A DNA stretch of 35,410 bases from an uncultured Lachnospiraceae bacterium (GTDB taxonomy: Bacteria; Bacillota; Clostridia; Lachnospirales; Lachnospiraceae). Below, piece after piece: positions 9,284-19,980 of the stretch. Numbering within the stretch: position 1 is the first letter of the stretch; the number at the start of each line of letters is the position of its first letter. The notes beneath the pieces were generated by a model that saw only the letters and a program-made list of their open reading frames with translations, was not told where the DNA came from and made no database searches. The stretch spans positions 1-35,410 of the forward strand of contig CAKRYY010000031.1 in the NCBI GenBank assembly GCA_934432885.1. The letters are read 5' to 3'. The translations under genes and the position numbers were made by a program.

Positions 9284-9312
9284 AGTATAGCAAAAATGCC
9301 CTCTTTTTTCAA
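9284..9312 (-). promoter_or_regulatory. Sigma-A promoter of pgi
   Basis: On the minus strand TTGAAA (9312-9307) and TATACT (9289-9284) are 17 bp apart, which is optimal spacing. The start codon follows about 50 nt later. Confidence 0.72.
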
Positions 9313-9332
9313 GCAGCGCCTGCTTAACGCCA

Positions 9333-10031
9333 CTACGCCAGAAATTCCCGAAGCAGCGTTTCCAGCTCGTCCTGCTCCTCATCCTGCTTCCCCATTTTTC
9401 CACCTTCAGCATCCGCAAAGGAAGGCTCCTGCTGCTTTGGCGCATTTTCCTGCACCTCCTGACCCTTTGCTCCCTCTCCACGCACCAGATACTGCTGCAT
9501 TTCCTTCTCCCGTACAAGCTCTAAATGCTTGCGCAGGTGATTTTCCAGATAATCCATAATATTTGTGCGAACTGCATACTTTTTTCCCCGGACATCCGCA
9601 AAGGAAGCCGCTGAAAAATACAGATACAGACCAAATAATGTCAGGATATAATAAGGCAGCAGTGTCTTAAGAGAATCGCCGTCTATAATTCCCCTGCATG
9701 CGCCAACGCCTGCCGCAAATACCGCAAGCAGCATGAGCTGGCCGGATAAATGCAGCAGATTCTGCACAGGTATCCCCAAAAACTGAAGCTGATTTAAGAG
9801 CTTGTCCACAAAAACAGGCGTATTTACCTCTCCCGCATTGAGTTCATAGCAATTTGAAAATTTTAATTTACACTGCTTTAAAAATTTCTGCTCCGTTACA
9901 GCCATGTTTTCTGTTTCTCGCAGAATTTTCTGGTATAACACACCAATCATAATCTGAAATGAAATGCTCAATACTAACAAAAGTAAAACAATAAAAAGAA
10001 AGTACGCATGATAGCCAAGCTTTAAAAACAT
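9333..10031 (-). CDS. Membrane protein of unknown function
   Basis: Not recognised. The 232-residue protein has an N-terminal membrane anchor (about residues 7-30), a soluble segment with three cysteines, two further hydrophobic stretches (about 93-112 and 122-145), and a long charged cytoplasmic tail rich in Glu and Gln from about residue 160. The tail ends in an acidic DELETLLREFLA-like amphipathic segment. The start was set at ATG 10031, which has GGGAGG at the right distance; the frame is open to 10061. It has its own extended -10 promoter, divergent from the TSCPD gene. Such an anchored protein with a coiled tail could be a scaffold, but nothing shows this. Confidence 0.75.
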   Translation of the reverse strand: MFLKLGYHAYFLFIVLLLLVLSISFQIMIGVLYQKILRETENMAVTEQKFLKQCKLKFSNCYELNAGEVNTPVFVDKLLNQLQFLGIPVQNLLHLSGQLMLLAVFAAGVGACRGIIDGDSLKTLLPYYILTLFGLYLYFSAASFADVRGKKYAVRTNIMDYLENHLRKHLELVREKEMQQYLVRGEGAKGQEVQENAPKQQEPSFADAEGGKMGKQDEEQDELETLLREFLA

Positions 10032-10077
10032 ATTCAAACCTCCCTGCCCCATCGGGCGCAATATGATTTTCGCCTAT

Positions 10078-10086
10078 ATTATAGCA
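10078..10086 (-). promoter_or_regulatory. Extended -10 promoter of the membrane protein gene
   Basis: On the minus strand TGCTATAAT (10086-10078) is a consensus extended -10 element. No -35 hexamer is recognisable upstream, as is common for this promoter type. Confidence 0.5.
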
Positions 10087-10148
10087 TTGTCCCACAGGGA
10101 GCGGTTCATAAATCGTTTTACATATTTCGTCGTTTTTCGCTAAAATGC

Positions 10149-10177
10149 TGGAAAGTATATGGGAATTTTGCTATAAT
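10149..10177 (+). promoter_or_regulatory. Promoter of the TSCPD-murG operon
   Basis: TGGAAA (10149-10154, a moderate -35) and a consensus TATAAT (10172-10177) are 17 bp apart. The first start codon follows 50 nt later, preceded by AGGAGG. Confidence 0.55.
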
Positions 10178-10227
10178 GTTCGGAAAAGCAGAGATGTGTT
10201 CTGCATATCATTACAGGAGGGATTACT

Positions 10228-10473
10228 ATGAGATACCAGCCAAAGGGCGTATGCTCCAGCGCTATTGATATTGATGTTCAGGGAGATATCATCCAGTCCG
10301 TTACATTTACCGGAGGCTGCAATGGCAACCTTCAGGGCATTTCCAGACTTGTAACCGGCATGACAGTAGATGATGCGATTTCCCGCTTAAAAGGCATAAA
10401 ATGCGGTTTTAAATCCACTTCCTGCCCCGACCAGCTCGCGCAGGCTCTGGAATCCTTAAAAGAAAATCTCTAG
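10228..10473 (+). CDS. TSCPD domain protein (TIGR03905-like)
   Basis: An 81-residue protein made up almost entirely of a TSCPD domain. It has the FTGGCNGNLQG segment near residues 30-40 and the ending KSTSCPDQLAQAL. The domain also occurs at the C-terminus of some ribonucleotide reductases, where its cysteines may bind metal. The role of the stand-alone form is not established. C10, C32, C59 and C66 are the visible cysteines. The ATG has a strong AGGAGG site. It lies 13 bp upstream of murG and is surely co-transcribed with it; a functional link to peptidoglycan synthesis is only inferred from that. Confidence 0.9.
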   Translation: MRYQPKGVCSSAIDIDVQGDIIQSVTFTGGCNGNLQGISRLVTGMTVDDAISRLKGIKCGFKSTSCPDQLAQALESLKENL

Positions 10474-10486
10474 GAGGCTTCCCAGC

Positions 10487-11563
10487 ATGAAAAAAATTGT
10501 CTTGACGGGCGGCGGAACCGCAGGGCATGTAACCCCAAATATCGCACTGCTTCCCGCGCTAAAGGAAGCGGATTTCGATGTACATTATATCGGCTCCTAC
10601 GATGGAATCGAAAAGCGGCTGATTGCGGATTATGAGATACCATATTATGGCATTTCGACCGGAAAATTCCGCAGATATTTTGATATAAAGAATTTTACTG
10701 ACCCGGCACGCGTTATCAAGGGCTATCTTGAAGCGCGCAATATTATGAAACAGATTGCACCGGACGTTGTTTTTTCAAAGGGCGGTTTTGTTTCCGTTCC
10801 AGTAGTACGGGCAGCACATTCACTTGGCATCCCCTGTATCATTCACGAATCGGATATGACTCCGGGACTTGCCAATAAGCTCTGTATTCCGGTTGCAAAA
10901 AAGGTCTGTTGCAATTTTCCTGAGACCCTAAAGCTCCTTCCCGCAGACAAGGCGGTTCTTACCGGTTCGCCGATACGTGCTGAGCTGCGGCAGGGAAATG
11001 CGATTTCCGCTTTGGATTTATGCGGCTTTACCAGCGGTAAGCCTGTCATTATGGTTATCGGCGGCAGTCTCGGTGCCGCTGCGATCAACAAGGCAGTCCG
11101 CGAAGCACTTCCGCAGCTTTTAGAGGATTTTCAGATTATCCATATCTGCGGCAGGGAAAAAATTGACAATCTGCTGTTGAATGTACCGGGCTACAAGCAG
11201 TTTGAATATGTAAAAGCAGAATTAAAGGATTTCTTTGCACTTGCAGACGTGGTTATCTCCCGTGCAGGCGCAAATGCTATCTGCGAACTACTGGCATTGA
11301 AAAAGCCAAATGTGCTGATTCCCCTTTCTGCCAAGAGCAGCCGGGGCGACCAGATTTTAAATGCCCGCTCCTTTGAATCACAGGGCTTCAGTCTGGTTAT
11401 CGATGAGGATGACCTTGCACCCTCTATCCTTGTAGAAAAGGTGCATGAGGTCTTTTGCTGCAGGCAGACCTATATCAGCGCCATGAGCAAAAGCGACCAG
11501 CTAAATTCTATCCAGACCATTATGGGACTTATTAAAACAGAATCCTGCAAGCAGGATTCATAG
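10487..11563 (+). CDS. murG: UDP-GlcNAc:lipid I N-acetylglucosaminyltransferase MurG
   Basis: Transfers N-acetylglucosamine to lipid I, making lipid II at the inner face of the membrane. The 358-residue GT-B protein begins MKKIVLTGGGTAGHVTPN, the family's first G loop. It has SKGGFVSVPV, a central IGGSLGA loop, and a C-terminal donor site SRAGANAICELLAL. The usual HQ pair near the nucleotide site reads DQ here (SRGDQILNA), a variation that seems to mark a Clostridia branch. The gene lies outside a division/cell-wall cluster, paired only with the TSCPD gene; whether a second murG exists elsewhere cannot be seen. AGGAGG precedes the ATG. Confidence 0.93.
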   Translation: MKKIVLTGGGTAGHVTPNIALLPALKEADFDVHYIGSYDGIEKRLIADYEIPYYGISTGKFRRYFDIKNFTDPARVIKGYLEARNIMKQIAPDVVFSKGGFVSVPVVRAAHSLGIPCIIHESDMTPGLANKLCIPVAKKVCCNFPETLKLLPADKAVLTGSPIRAELRQGNAISALDLCGFTSGKPVIMVIGGSLGAAAINKAVREALPQLLEDFQIIHICGREKIDNLLLNVPGYKQFEYVKAELKDFFALADVVISRAGANAICELLALKKPNVLIPLSAKSSRGDQILNARSFESQGFSLVIDEDDLAPSILVEKVHEVFCCRQTYISAMSKSDQLNSIQTIMGLIKTESCKQDS

Positions 11564-11585
11564 GAAATTCTTTCCTATAAAATAA

Positions 11586-11617
11586 AATGCTGTTACGGAT
11601 TAACCCGTAACAGCATT
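11586..11617. terminator. Bidirectional terminator between murG and the HIT gene
   Basis: A perfect 13-bp stem (11586-11598 and 11605-11617) has a 6-nt loop. T-rich sequence follows it on the plus strand, and AT-rich sequence follows on the minus strand. The stop codon of the HIT gene (11602-11600) lies in the loop, so the right arm is also that gene's last codons. Confidence 0.8.
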
Positions 11618-12010
11618 CTTTATTTCTTCCAGTTCTTCCGGAGTCGCTTCCCCGGGAACCCATCCTATCTTTTGTCCGTCGTCCTTATAGCGTGGTATCA
11701 GATGCAGATGGAAATGAAATACCGTCTGTCCGGCAATTTCACCATTGTTCTGCACCAGATTGAAGCCGTCGCTTTTCAGCTTCTGTGACATCTGCGTTGC
11801 CATTTTCTTCGCCAGCTTCATCACGCCCGCCGCCGTTTCATCCGGCAGCTCATAAAGATTTGCAAAGTGCTCTTTGGGAAGAATCAGCGCATGTCCCCTT
11901 GTCGCCGGTCCCAAGTCAAGAATTACACGAAACTGCTCATCCTCATACAGGGTCTTTGAAGGAATCTCTCCATTTGCAATCTTACAGAAAATACAATTAT
12001 TATCTTTCAT
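11600..12010 (-). CDS. HIT family nucleotide hydrolase/transferase
   Basis: A 136-residue histidine-triad protein, probably hydrolysing nucleoside phosphoramidates or dinucleotides. The triad is H99-F-H101-L-H103 in VFHFHLHLIPR. A zinc site is suggested by C7 and C10 in CIFC with H48 and H99, as in the Hint branch. The ATG at 12010 (MKDNNCIFCK) has GGGAGG upstream; the frame is open to 12031 but would then overlap the upstream stop. It begins 17 bp after the flavodoxin/SCP2 gene on the same strand. The physiological substrate is unknown. Confidence 0.92.
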   Translation of the reverse strand: MKDNNCIFCKIANGEIPSKTLYEDEQFRVILDLGPATRGHALILPKEHFANLYELPDETAAGVMKLAKKMATQMSQKLKSDGFNLVQNNGEIAGQTVFHFHLHLIPRYKDDGQKIGWVPGEATPEELEEIKNAVTG

Positions 12011-12027
12011 CTTATCTGCCTCCCACA

Positions 12028-13023
12028 TCAAGCCTGAAACACAAATATCTGGTCAAGCGCCCGCAGCAACTTGAAATCTCCGCGCGTTTTCATGCTTCCG
12101 CTCATAAATGCACGCTGAAACGTCATCCGCGCCGCTGTAATTTCATTCATAACGCTGCTGCTAACATGAATATCCACATCCGCCTTTTCCACCGTTCCAT
12201 AATAGCATGTAAGCTTCGGTCCGTCTACCGTCAGCACCAGCGGATTTTCACGCTCGTCAATCTGAATCCGGTAAACTGCACGAAAGCCTGCCGCCGGTTT
12301 GAAATGTGCTTTTAAATCTGCAATATACGCAGTTTCCGCCCCGGTTTCCTGCTGCTCCAGCATCCCTTTAAAAAGGCTTGTCAGTTCCTGAATGTCCTCT
12401 TTCTGGCGCTGTACATACCGTTCATCAGACGCATACTGCGAAAGCTGCTCTGATTCCTGCGGCGTTAAATTTATATTCTGTGTCACAGATACCATCTGCT
12501 TAATCGCCTGATTGCTTGCCGGAAAGCTTGCTGTCTTTTGATTTACCGTCCGGTACATGTTTTCGGCTTTTTTCTCGATAAGCCCTGTATATTCCTTACT
12601 CATTTCAAGGCTGACCGTATCTGCAATGTAACCGCAGATTCCACTGCAGGGCTTTCCGCCCAGAATTTCCCATGCCACAGAGAGGTCCAGCTTTCCTTCC
12701 CGTTCTCCGTAGGTCGTTGACATCACTACAGGGCACATATAAATCTGGCTGATTTTTTCCTTGTCACCATACAGCCAGCAGGCATCCAGAAACTGGTGCA
12801 TATAGCCGCCGATGCCATGCCATTCCACTGTCGATGCCAGAATAATTCCATCTGCGTCCTTCAGCGTCTGCGGCAACGTCGTAATGCTGTTTTTCATCTC
12901 ATACAGATTAAAACGCACCACTGTTACACGAAGCTCCTCCAAAACCTCCTGCATCTTATTGATGACATACAGCGTGGGATCATCAATCAATCCCCTGCCT
13001 CCGTAGTAAATGTTGATTTTCAT
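12028..13023 (-). CDS. Flavodoxin-like reductase fused to an SCP2-type domain
   Basis: A 331-residue two-domain protein. Residues 1 to about 150 resemble NADPH-dependent FMN reductases/flavodoxins: a beta strand MKINIYYGG, an ASTVEWHGIGGYMHQFLD segment in the position of the flavin phosphate loop, and a VMSTTYG strand. A helical linker (about 155-225) is rich in Gln and Glu. Residues about 232-331 look like an SCP2 lipid-binding fold, with LTVDGPKLTCYYG, DVDIHVSSSV and the typical ending FMSGSMKTRGDFKLLRAL. Reduction of a hydrophobic or lipid-bound substrate would fit the pair but is inference. It has its own promoter and is followed by the HIT gene. Confidence 0.82.
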   Translation of the reverse strand: MKINIYYGGRGLIDDPTLYVINKMQEVLEELRVTVVRFNLYEMKNSITTLPQTLKDADGIILASTVEWHGIGGYMHQFLDACWLYGDKEKISQIYMCPVVMSTTYGEREGKLDLSVAWEILGGKPCSGICGYIADTVSLEMSKEYTGLIEKKAENMYRTVNQKTASFPASNQAIKQMVSVTQNINLTPQESEQLSQYASDERYVQRQKEDIQELTSLFKGMLEQQETGAETAYIADLKAHFKPAAGFRAVYRIQIDERENPLVLTVDGPKLTCYYGTVEKADVDIHVSSSVMNEITAARMTFQRAFMSGSMKTRGDFKLLRALDQIFVFQA

Positions 13024-13103
13024 GACAGTTCCTCTCTCTACTGCGCGTGCCGCTTAAAAAGCGTGCCGTTTTGGTGCAAGCCATTTCAATCCTGCACGTT
13101 TAC

Positions 13104-13133
13104 AGTATAGCATATTTGGTTCTTTTCTGTCAT
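13104..13133 (-). promoter_or_regulatory. Promoter of the flavodoxin/SCP2-HIT operon
   Basis: On the minus strand ATGACA (13133-13128) and TATACT (13109-13104) are 18 bp apart. The -10 is preceded by TGC, giving an extended -10. The start codon is about 80 nt downstream. Confidence 0.62.
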
Positions 13134-13142
13134 CCTTGTCTT

Positions 13143-16900
<3,758 letters not shown>

Positions 16901-16947
16901 GCTTTCATTCTCCTTATTTGTTCTACTTCTTTTTTTCGATATAGCAG

Positions 16948-16966
16948 GTTTTCGAAAACGATTTAG
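16948..16966. promoter_or_regulatory. LacI-type operator box 1 (phosphorylase leader)
   Basis: A perfect 12-bp palindrome GTTTTCGAAAAC (16948-16959) is followed by GATTTAG. It shares 13 of 14 bases with box 4 (17245-17258). It lies about 45-60 nt downstream of the predicted start of the leftward transcript, a position suited to a roadblock. Confidence 0.5.
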
Positions 16967-17014
16967 TTTGAAATCTAAATAAAAACGAGCCTGTGCGCTC
17001 CGTCCTATACTATG

Positions 17015-17043
17015 AATATAGTAAATAATCTATGTAAAATCAA
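17015..17043 (-). promoter_or_regulatory. Promoter of cellobiose phosphorylase-bglA
   Basis: On the minus strand TTGATT (17043-17038) and TATATT (17020-17015) are 17 bp apart. ACTATGAATATAGT, an inverted repeat at 17009-17022, overlaps the -10. The predicted start leaves a leader of about 105 nt before the ATG at 16900. Confidence 0.55.
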
Positions 17044-17073
17044 GCGTTTTTTAATATTTTTTACCAAAAACTT

Positions 17074-17119
17074 TGTTTCGAAAACGTATGAGTATTTCTG
17101 CCAAATATATTTCGAAAAT
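17074..17119. promoter_or_regulatory. LacI-type operator boxes 2 and 3
   Basis: GTTTCGAAAACG (17075-17086) and ATTTCGAAAAT (17109-17119) are near-palindromes with the same CGAAAA core as boxes 1 and 4. They sit between the two divergent promoters, upstream of both -35 elements, where a bound repressor could bridge to the outer boxes. Confidence 0.4.
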
Positions 17120-17208
17120 ATAGCGGTTTGTTCTACATATAAATAGGAAGTTATTCTACCTACCCATCAACTTTTTATACATTTTCTCCATATTTTTTAA
17201 AAAAATGC

Positions 17209-17237
17209 TTGATTTTATGGTTGCATTGTTGTATGAT
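17209..17237 (+). promoter_or_regulatory. Promoter of the LacI regulator/ABC transporter operon
   Basis: TTGATT (17209-17214) and TATGAT (17232-17237) are 17 bp apart. The predicted start site falls near 17244, at the edge of box 4. Confidence 0.58.
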
Positions 17238-17243
17238 TCAATT

Positions 17244-17258
17244 ACGAAAACGATTAAG
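17244..17258. promoter_or_regulatory. LacI-type operator box 4 at the transcription start
   Basis: ACGAAAACGATTAAG repeats the right half of box 1. It overlaps the predicted start point of the regulator operon, as expected for autorepression by a LacI-family protein. Confidence 0.5.
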
Positions 17259-17290
17259 TAAAATGATTCGTTCCAAAAGGCAGGCACGAT

Positions 17291-18304
17291 ATGGTATCAG
17301 TAAAAGACATTGCTGCCGCATGCAACGTTTCCGTTGCTACCGTCAGCAAAGCCCTCAATGATTATAGCGACATCAGTGAAAAGACACGCAGCAGGGTAAA
17401 GGCAACCGCTTCCAAGATGGGTTATCTTCCAAATATGGCAGCCGTTGCACTCAAAACAAGCCGCACCTATAACCTCGGCATCGTATTTGTAGACGGTGCG
17501 AACAGCGGTCTGCGGCATGAGTTCTTCGCCGGCGTACTACAGGGAATCAAGGCACAGGCAGAATCCTTCGGATACTGCATCACCTTTATTACCAACCGCA
17601 TTGGTGAAAAAGAAGTTACCTATAAAGAATACTGCAGAAACAGACAGTTTGATGGCGTTATCATCGCCTGTATCGATTTTGACAATCCACAGGTACTTGA
17701 GCTGGTACAAAGTGGTATCCCCATCGTAACGATTGACCACGTTTTTAACAACACGATGGCAGTTACATCAGATAACGTAAAAGGAATTCGGGATTTGATG
17801 GAATACCTTTACTCGATGGGACATCGAAAGATTGCTTACATACACGGTGCCGATTCTTCCGTAACACAGGATCGACTGACCAGCTTTTATCAATGTGCTG
17901 AACGGCTCGGACTTACCATCCCGCCAGAGTACATTCTGGAATGTGAGTATCACGATACCGAACAGGCATCGGCATGTACCGCCGAGTTGCTTGCACTTCC
18001 TGAAAACGAAAGACCGACCTGTATCCTCTACCCTGATGATTACACGGCAATCGGCGGAATCAATCAGATTAAAGCGCAGGGACTTACCATTCCGGATGAC
18101 ATTTCTGTCGTAGGATACGATGGTATCAGCTACGCGACAATCCATGAACCGCAGATTACCACGCTGAAACAGGAAAGCGATACAATGGGACGGGAAGCAG
18201 TAACACACTTAATTGAGCTTATTGAGAAACCAAAAACTACATTAAAAGAAAAATTTGTAGTCGAGGGTTCTGTCTTAATAGGAAAATCAGTGAAAAAATT
18301 ATAA
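17291..18304 (+). CDS. LacI-family transcriptional regulator of the cellobiose locus
   Basis: A 337-residue repressor-type protein. The N-terminal helix-turn-helix VKDIAAACNVSVATVSKAL (4-22) and hinge region to about residue 60 bind DNA. Residues about 62-337 form the periplasmic-binding-protein-like effector domain, starting NLGIVFVDG and including GYDGISYATIHEPQITT near the end. The effector is probably cellobiose or another beta-glucoside, judged only by the neighbours. The likely operators are the CGAAAACG boxes just upstream. It is the first gene of the rightward operon, 49 bp before the binding protein. The start ATG 17291 is preceded by AAAAGGCAGG. Confidence 0.93.
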   Translation: MVSVKDIAAACNVSVATVSKALNDYSDISEKTRSRVKATASKMGYLPNMAAVALKTSRTYNLGIVFVDGANSGLRHEFFAGVLQGIKAQAESFGYCITFITNRIGEKEVTYKEYCRNRQFDGVIIACIDFDNPQVLELVQSGIPIVTIDHVFNNTMAVTSDNVKGIRDLMEYLYSMGHRKIAYIHGADSSVTQDRLTSFYQCAERLGLTIPPEYILECEYHDTEQASACTAELLALPENERPTCILYPDDYTAIGGINQIKAQGLTIPDDISVVGYDGISYATIHEPQITTLKQESDTMGREAVTHLIELIEKPKTTLKEKFVVEGSVLIGKSVKKL

Positions 18305-18353
18305 GTTTCACTAAATTTTATTTTATTTGCCCTACGGGCGGAATGGAGGAAAA

Positions 18354-19766
18354 ATGAAAAGGTTAAAAAGTTTTATGGCACTGTCATTAGCAGGCATCAT
18401 GACAGCAGCAACGCTTGCTGGATGCGGACAGAAAGCAGCATCCACTGATGCTCCTGCAGCTACAGAACCGGCAGCAGCTGCAACCGAGGCAGCGGCAGGT
18501 ACAGAGGAAGCAGCAGCTCCCGCTTCTGATGAAGGAAAGATTTTCAACATCTACTGCTGGAATGAAGAATTCAAATCCCGTGTAACAGCTCACTATCCGG
18601 GATACGAAGAAGTAGATGGAACTACCGGTAAGATTGGTGATGTTACTGTAAACTGGCACATCACACCTTCTGATGACAACGCTTACCAGAACAATCTGGA
18701 TGAAACACTCTTAAAGCAGGAAAGCGCAGCTGCAGATGATAAGATTGACCTCTTCTTAATCGAGGCTGACTACGCACTGAAATATGTTGACACACCGTAT
18801 ACAATGGCTCTTTCTGATTTAGGCATCACAGATGCAGATGTAGCTAATCAGTATCAGTACACAAAGGACATCGTTACAGATTCCAACGGCGTATTAAAGG
18901 GTACTTCATGGCAGGGCTGCCCGGGTGCTATGTTCTACAACCGTGAAGCTGCAAAGGAAGTATTCGGAACAGACGACGCTGCAGAAATCCAGAAGAAATT
19001 CGCTGATTGGGATACCTTCAAGACTACTGCTGATGAATTAAAGGCTGCTGGCTATCAGGTAGTACAGAGTGTAAACGATACCTATCGTACATACTCCAAT
19101 AACATGACCACAAAGTGGGTTGTTGATGGCAAGATTAACATTGATGCCAACATCAAGAAATGGGCAGAGGACTCCAAGGTATTATATGACAAGGGCGAAG
19201 CAGGCACAGCAGTTCTGTGGTCTGATGACTGGAAGAAGGGCTTCTTCCCTGAAGGAAAGGTATTTGCTTACTTTGGACCGGCATGGCTTATTAACTTCTC
19301 TATGGCAGCTGACGAAGAAGGCAGTATTGCTAACCAGGGCGGCTGGGGTATCACAGAAGGACCTCAGGGCTTCTACTGGGGCGGCACATGGATCTGCGGC
19401 GCAACTGGAACAGATAACCCGAGTCTTGTAAAAGACATCATGCTGAAACTGACCTGCGACGAAAAGATTATGACAGACATCTGCGTACAGGATGACGACT
19501 TCGTAAACAACAAACCTACGATGGAAGCTATGGCACAGGATGCTAACTACTCCAGCAAGGTTTTAGGCGGTGTAAACCCTCTGGCTATGTACTGCAAGGG
19601 CGCTGAAAGCGTAGACTTAAGCAACAAGAGTGCTTATGACCAGGGCTGCAACGAAGGCTTCCAGGAAGCTATGAAGAACTACATTGAAGGCAACGCTTCC
19701 TATGATGAAGCACTTGAACTCTTCTACAAAGATATGCAGGAAAAATATCCTGAATTAACACACTAA
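18354..19766 (+). CDS. ABC transporter sugar-binding lipoprotein
   Basis: The 470-residue extracellular solute-binding protein of a CUT1-type importer. A lipoprotein signal peptide ends in the lipobox LAGC with the lipidated cysteine at C24. An Ala/Glu/Thr-rich tether (about 25-60) follows, then the two-lobed binding domain from NIYCWNEEF onward. The start is ATG 18354, next to TGGAGGAAAA; the frame is open from 18327, but the earlier ATG lacks a site. Codon choice is visibly more biased than in the regulator gene, fitting high expression. The family is family-1-like, and the neighbours suggest cellobiose or cellodextrins. A strong hairpin follows the stop codon. Confidence 0.93.
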   Translation: MKRLKSFMALSLAGIMTAATLAGCGQKAASTDAPAATEPAAAATEAAAGTEEAAAPASDEGKIFNIYCWNEEFKSRVTAHYPGYEEVDGTTGKIGDVTVNWHITPSDDNAYQNNLDETLLKQESAAADDKIDLFLIEADYALKYVDTPYTMALSDLGITDADVANQYQYTKDIVTDSNGVLKGTSWQGCPGAMFYNREAAKEVFGTDDAAEIQKKFADWDTFKTTADELKAAGYQVVQSVNDTYRTYSNNMTTKWVVDGKINIDANIKKWAEDSKVLYDKGEAGTAVLWSDDWKKGFFPEGKVFAYFGPAWLINFSMAADEEGSIANQGGWGITEGPQGFYWGGTWICGATGTDNPSLVKDIMLKLTCDEKIMTDICVQDDDFVNNKPTMEAMAQDANYSSKVLGGVNPLAMYCKGAESVDLSNKSAYDQGCNEGFQEAMKNYIEGNASYDEALELFYKDMQEKYPELTH

Positions 19767-19783
19767 TATCTGAATGATAGGTG

Positions 19784-19816
19784 ATGTGCCTGCCTGCTTA
19801 AGTCAGGCAGGCACAT
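19784..19816 (+). terminator. Stable hairpin after the binding-protein gene (attenuator or mRNA-protecting stem)
   Basis: A perfect 13-bp, GC-rich stem (19784-19796 and 19804-19816) has a 7-nt loop. Only a mixed AT sequence follows, not a U tract. It is therefore unlikely to stop all transcription. It more probably shields the 3' end of a processed binding-protein mRNA, giving more binding protein than permease. Confidence 0.65.
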
Positions 19817-19830
19817 GTTATATAAACAGG

Positions 19831-19903
19831 ATTTGTCAAGCCGGTAAGAAAGCGGCTGATGACATTACGATTTCACAGACGGTTTCCTATCGGCTGGACA
19901 AAT
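19831..19903 (+). other. Candidate structured RNA with alternative pairings between binding-protein and permease genes
   Basis: ATTTGTCAAGCCG (19831-19843) can pair with CGGCTGGACAAAT (19891-19903) with one mismatch. Its AGCCG part can instead pair with CGGCT at 19853-19857. The two structures exclude each other. No known riboswitch class was recognised. The permease ribosome binding site is about 60 nt downstream. Confidence 0.4.
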
Positions 19904-19980
19904 AACGGAAATTAACCTTTGTCCACCAAAAACAGATTGTAACTTTATTCTAATCATCATATTGAAAGGAAATGGTTCAA

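Larger units (their letters stand above)
16901..17290. promoter_or_regulatory. Divergent control region of the cellobiose locus
   Basis: A 390-bp AT-rich gap with no gene. It holds the cellobiose phosphorylase promoter (leftward), the regulator promoter (rightward), four related CGAAAA boxes, and two copies of GCTTGATTTTA in inverted orientation that overlap the two -35 elements. It is probably controlled by the LacI-family protein encoded on its right. Confidence 0.75.
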
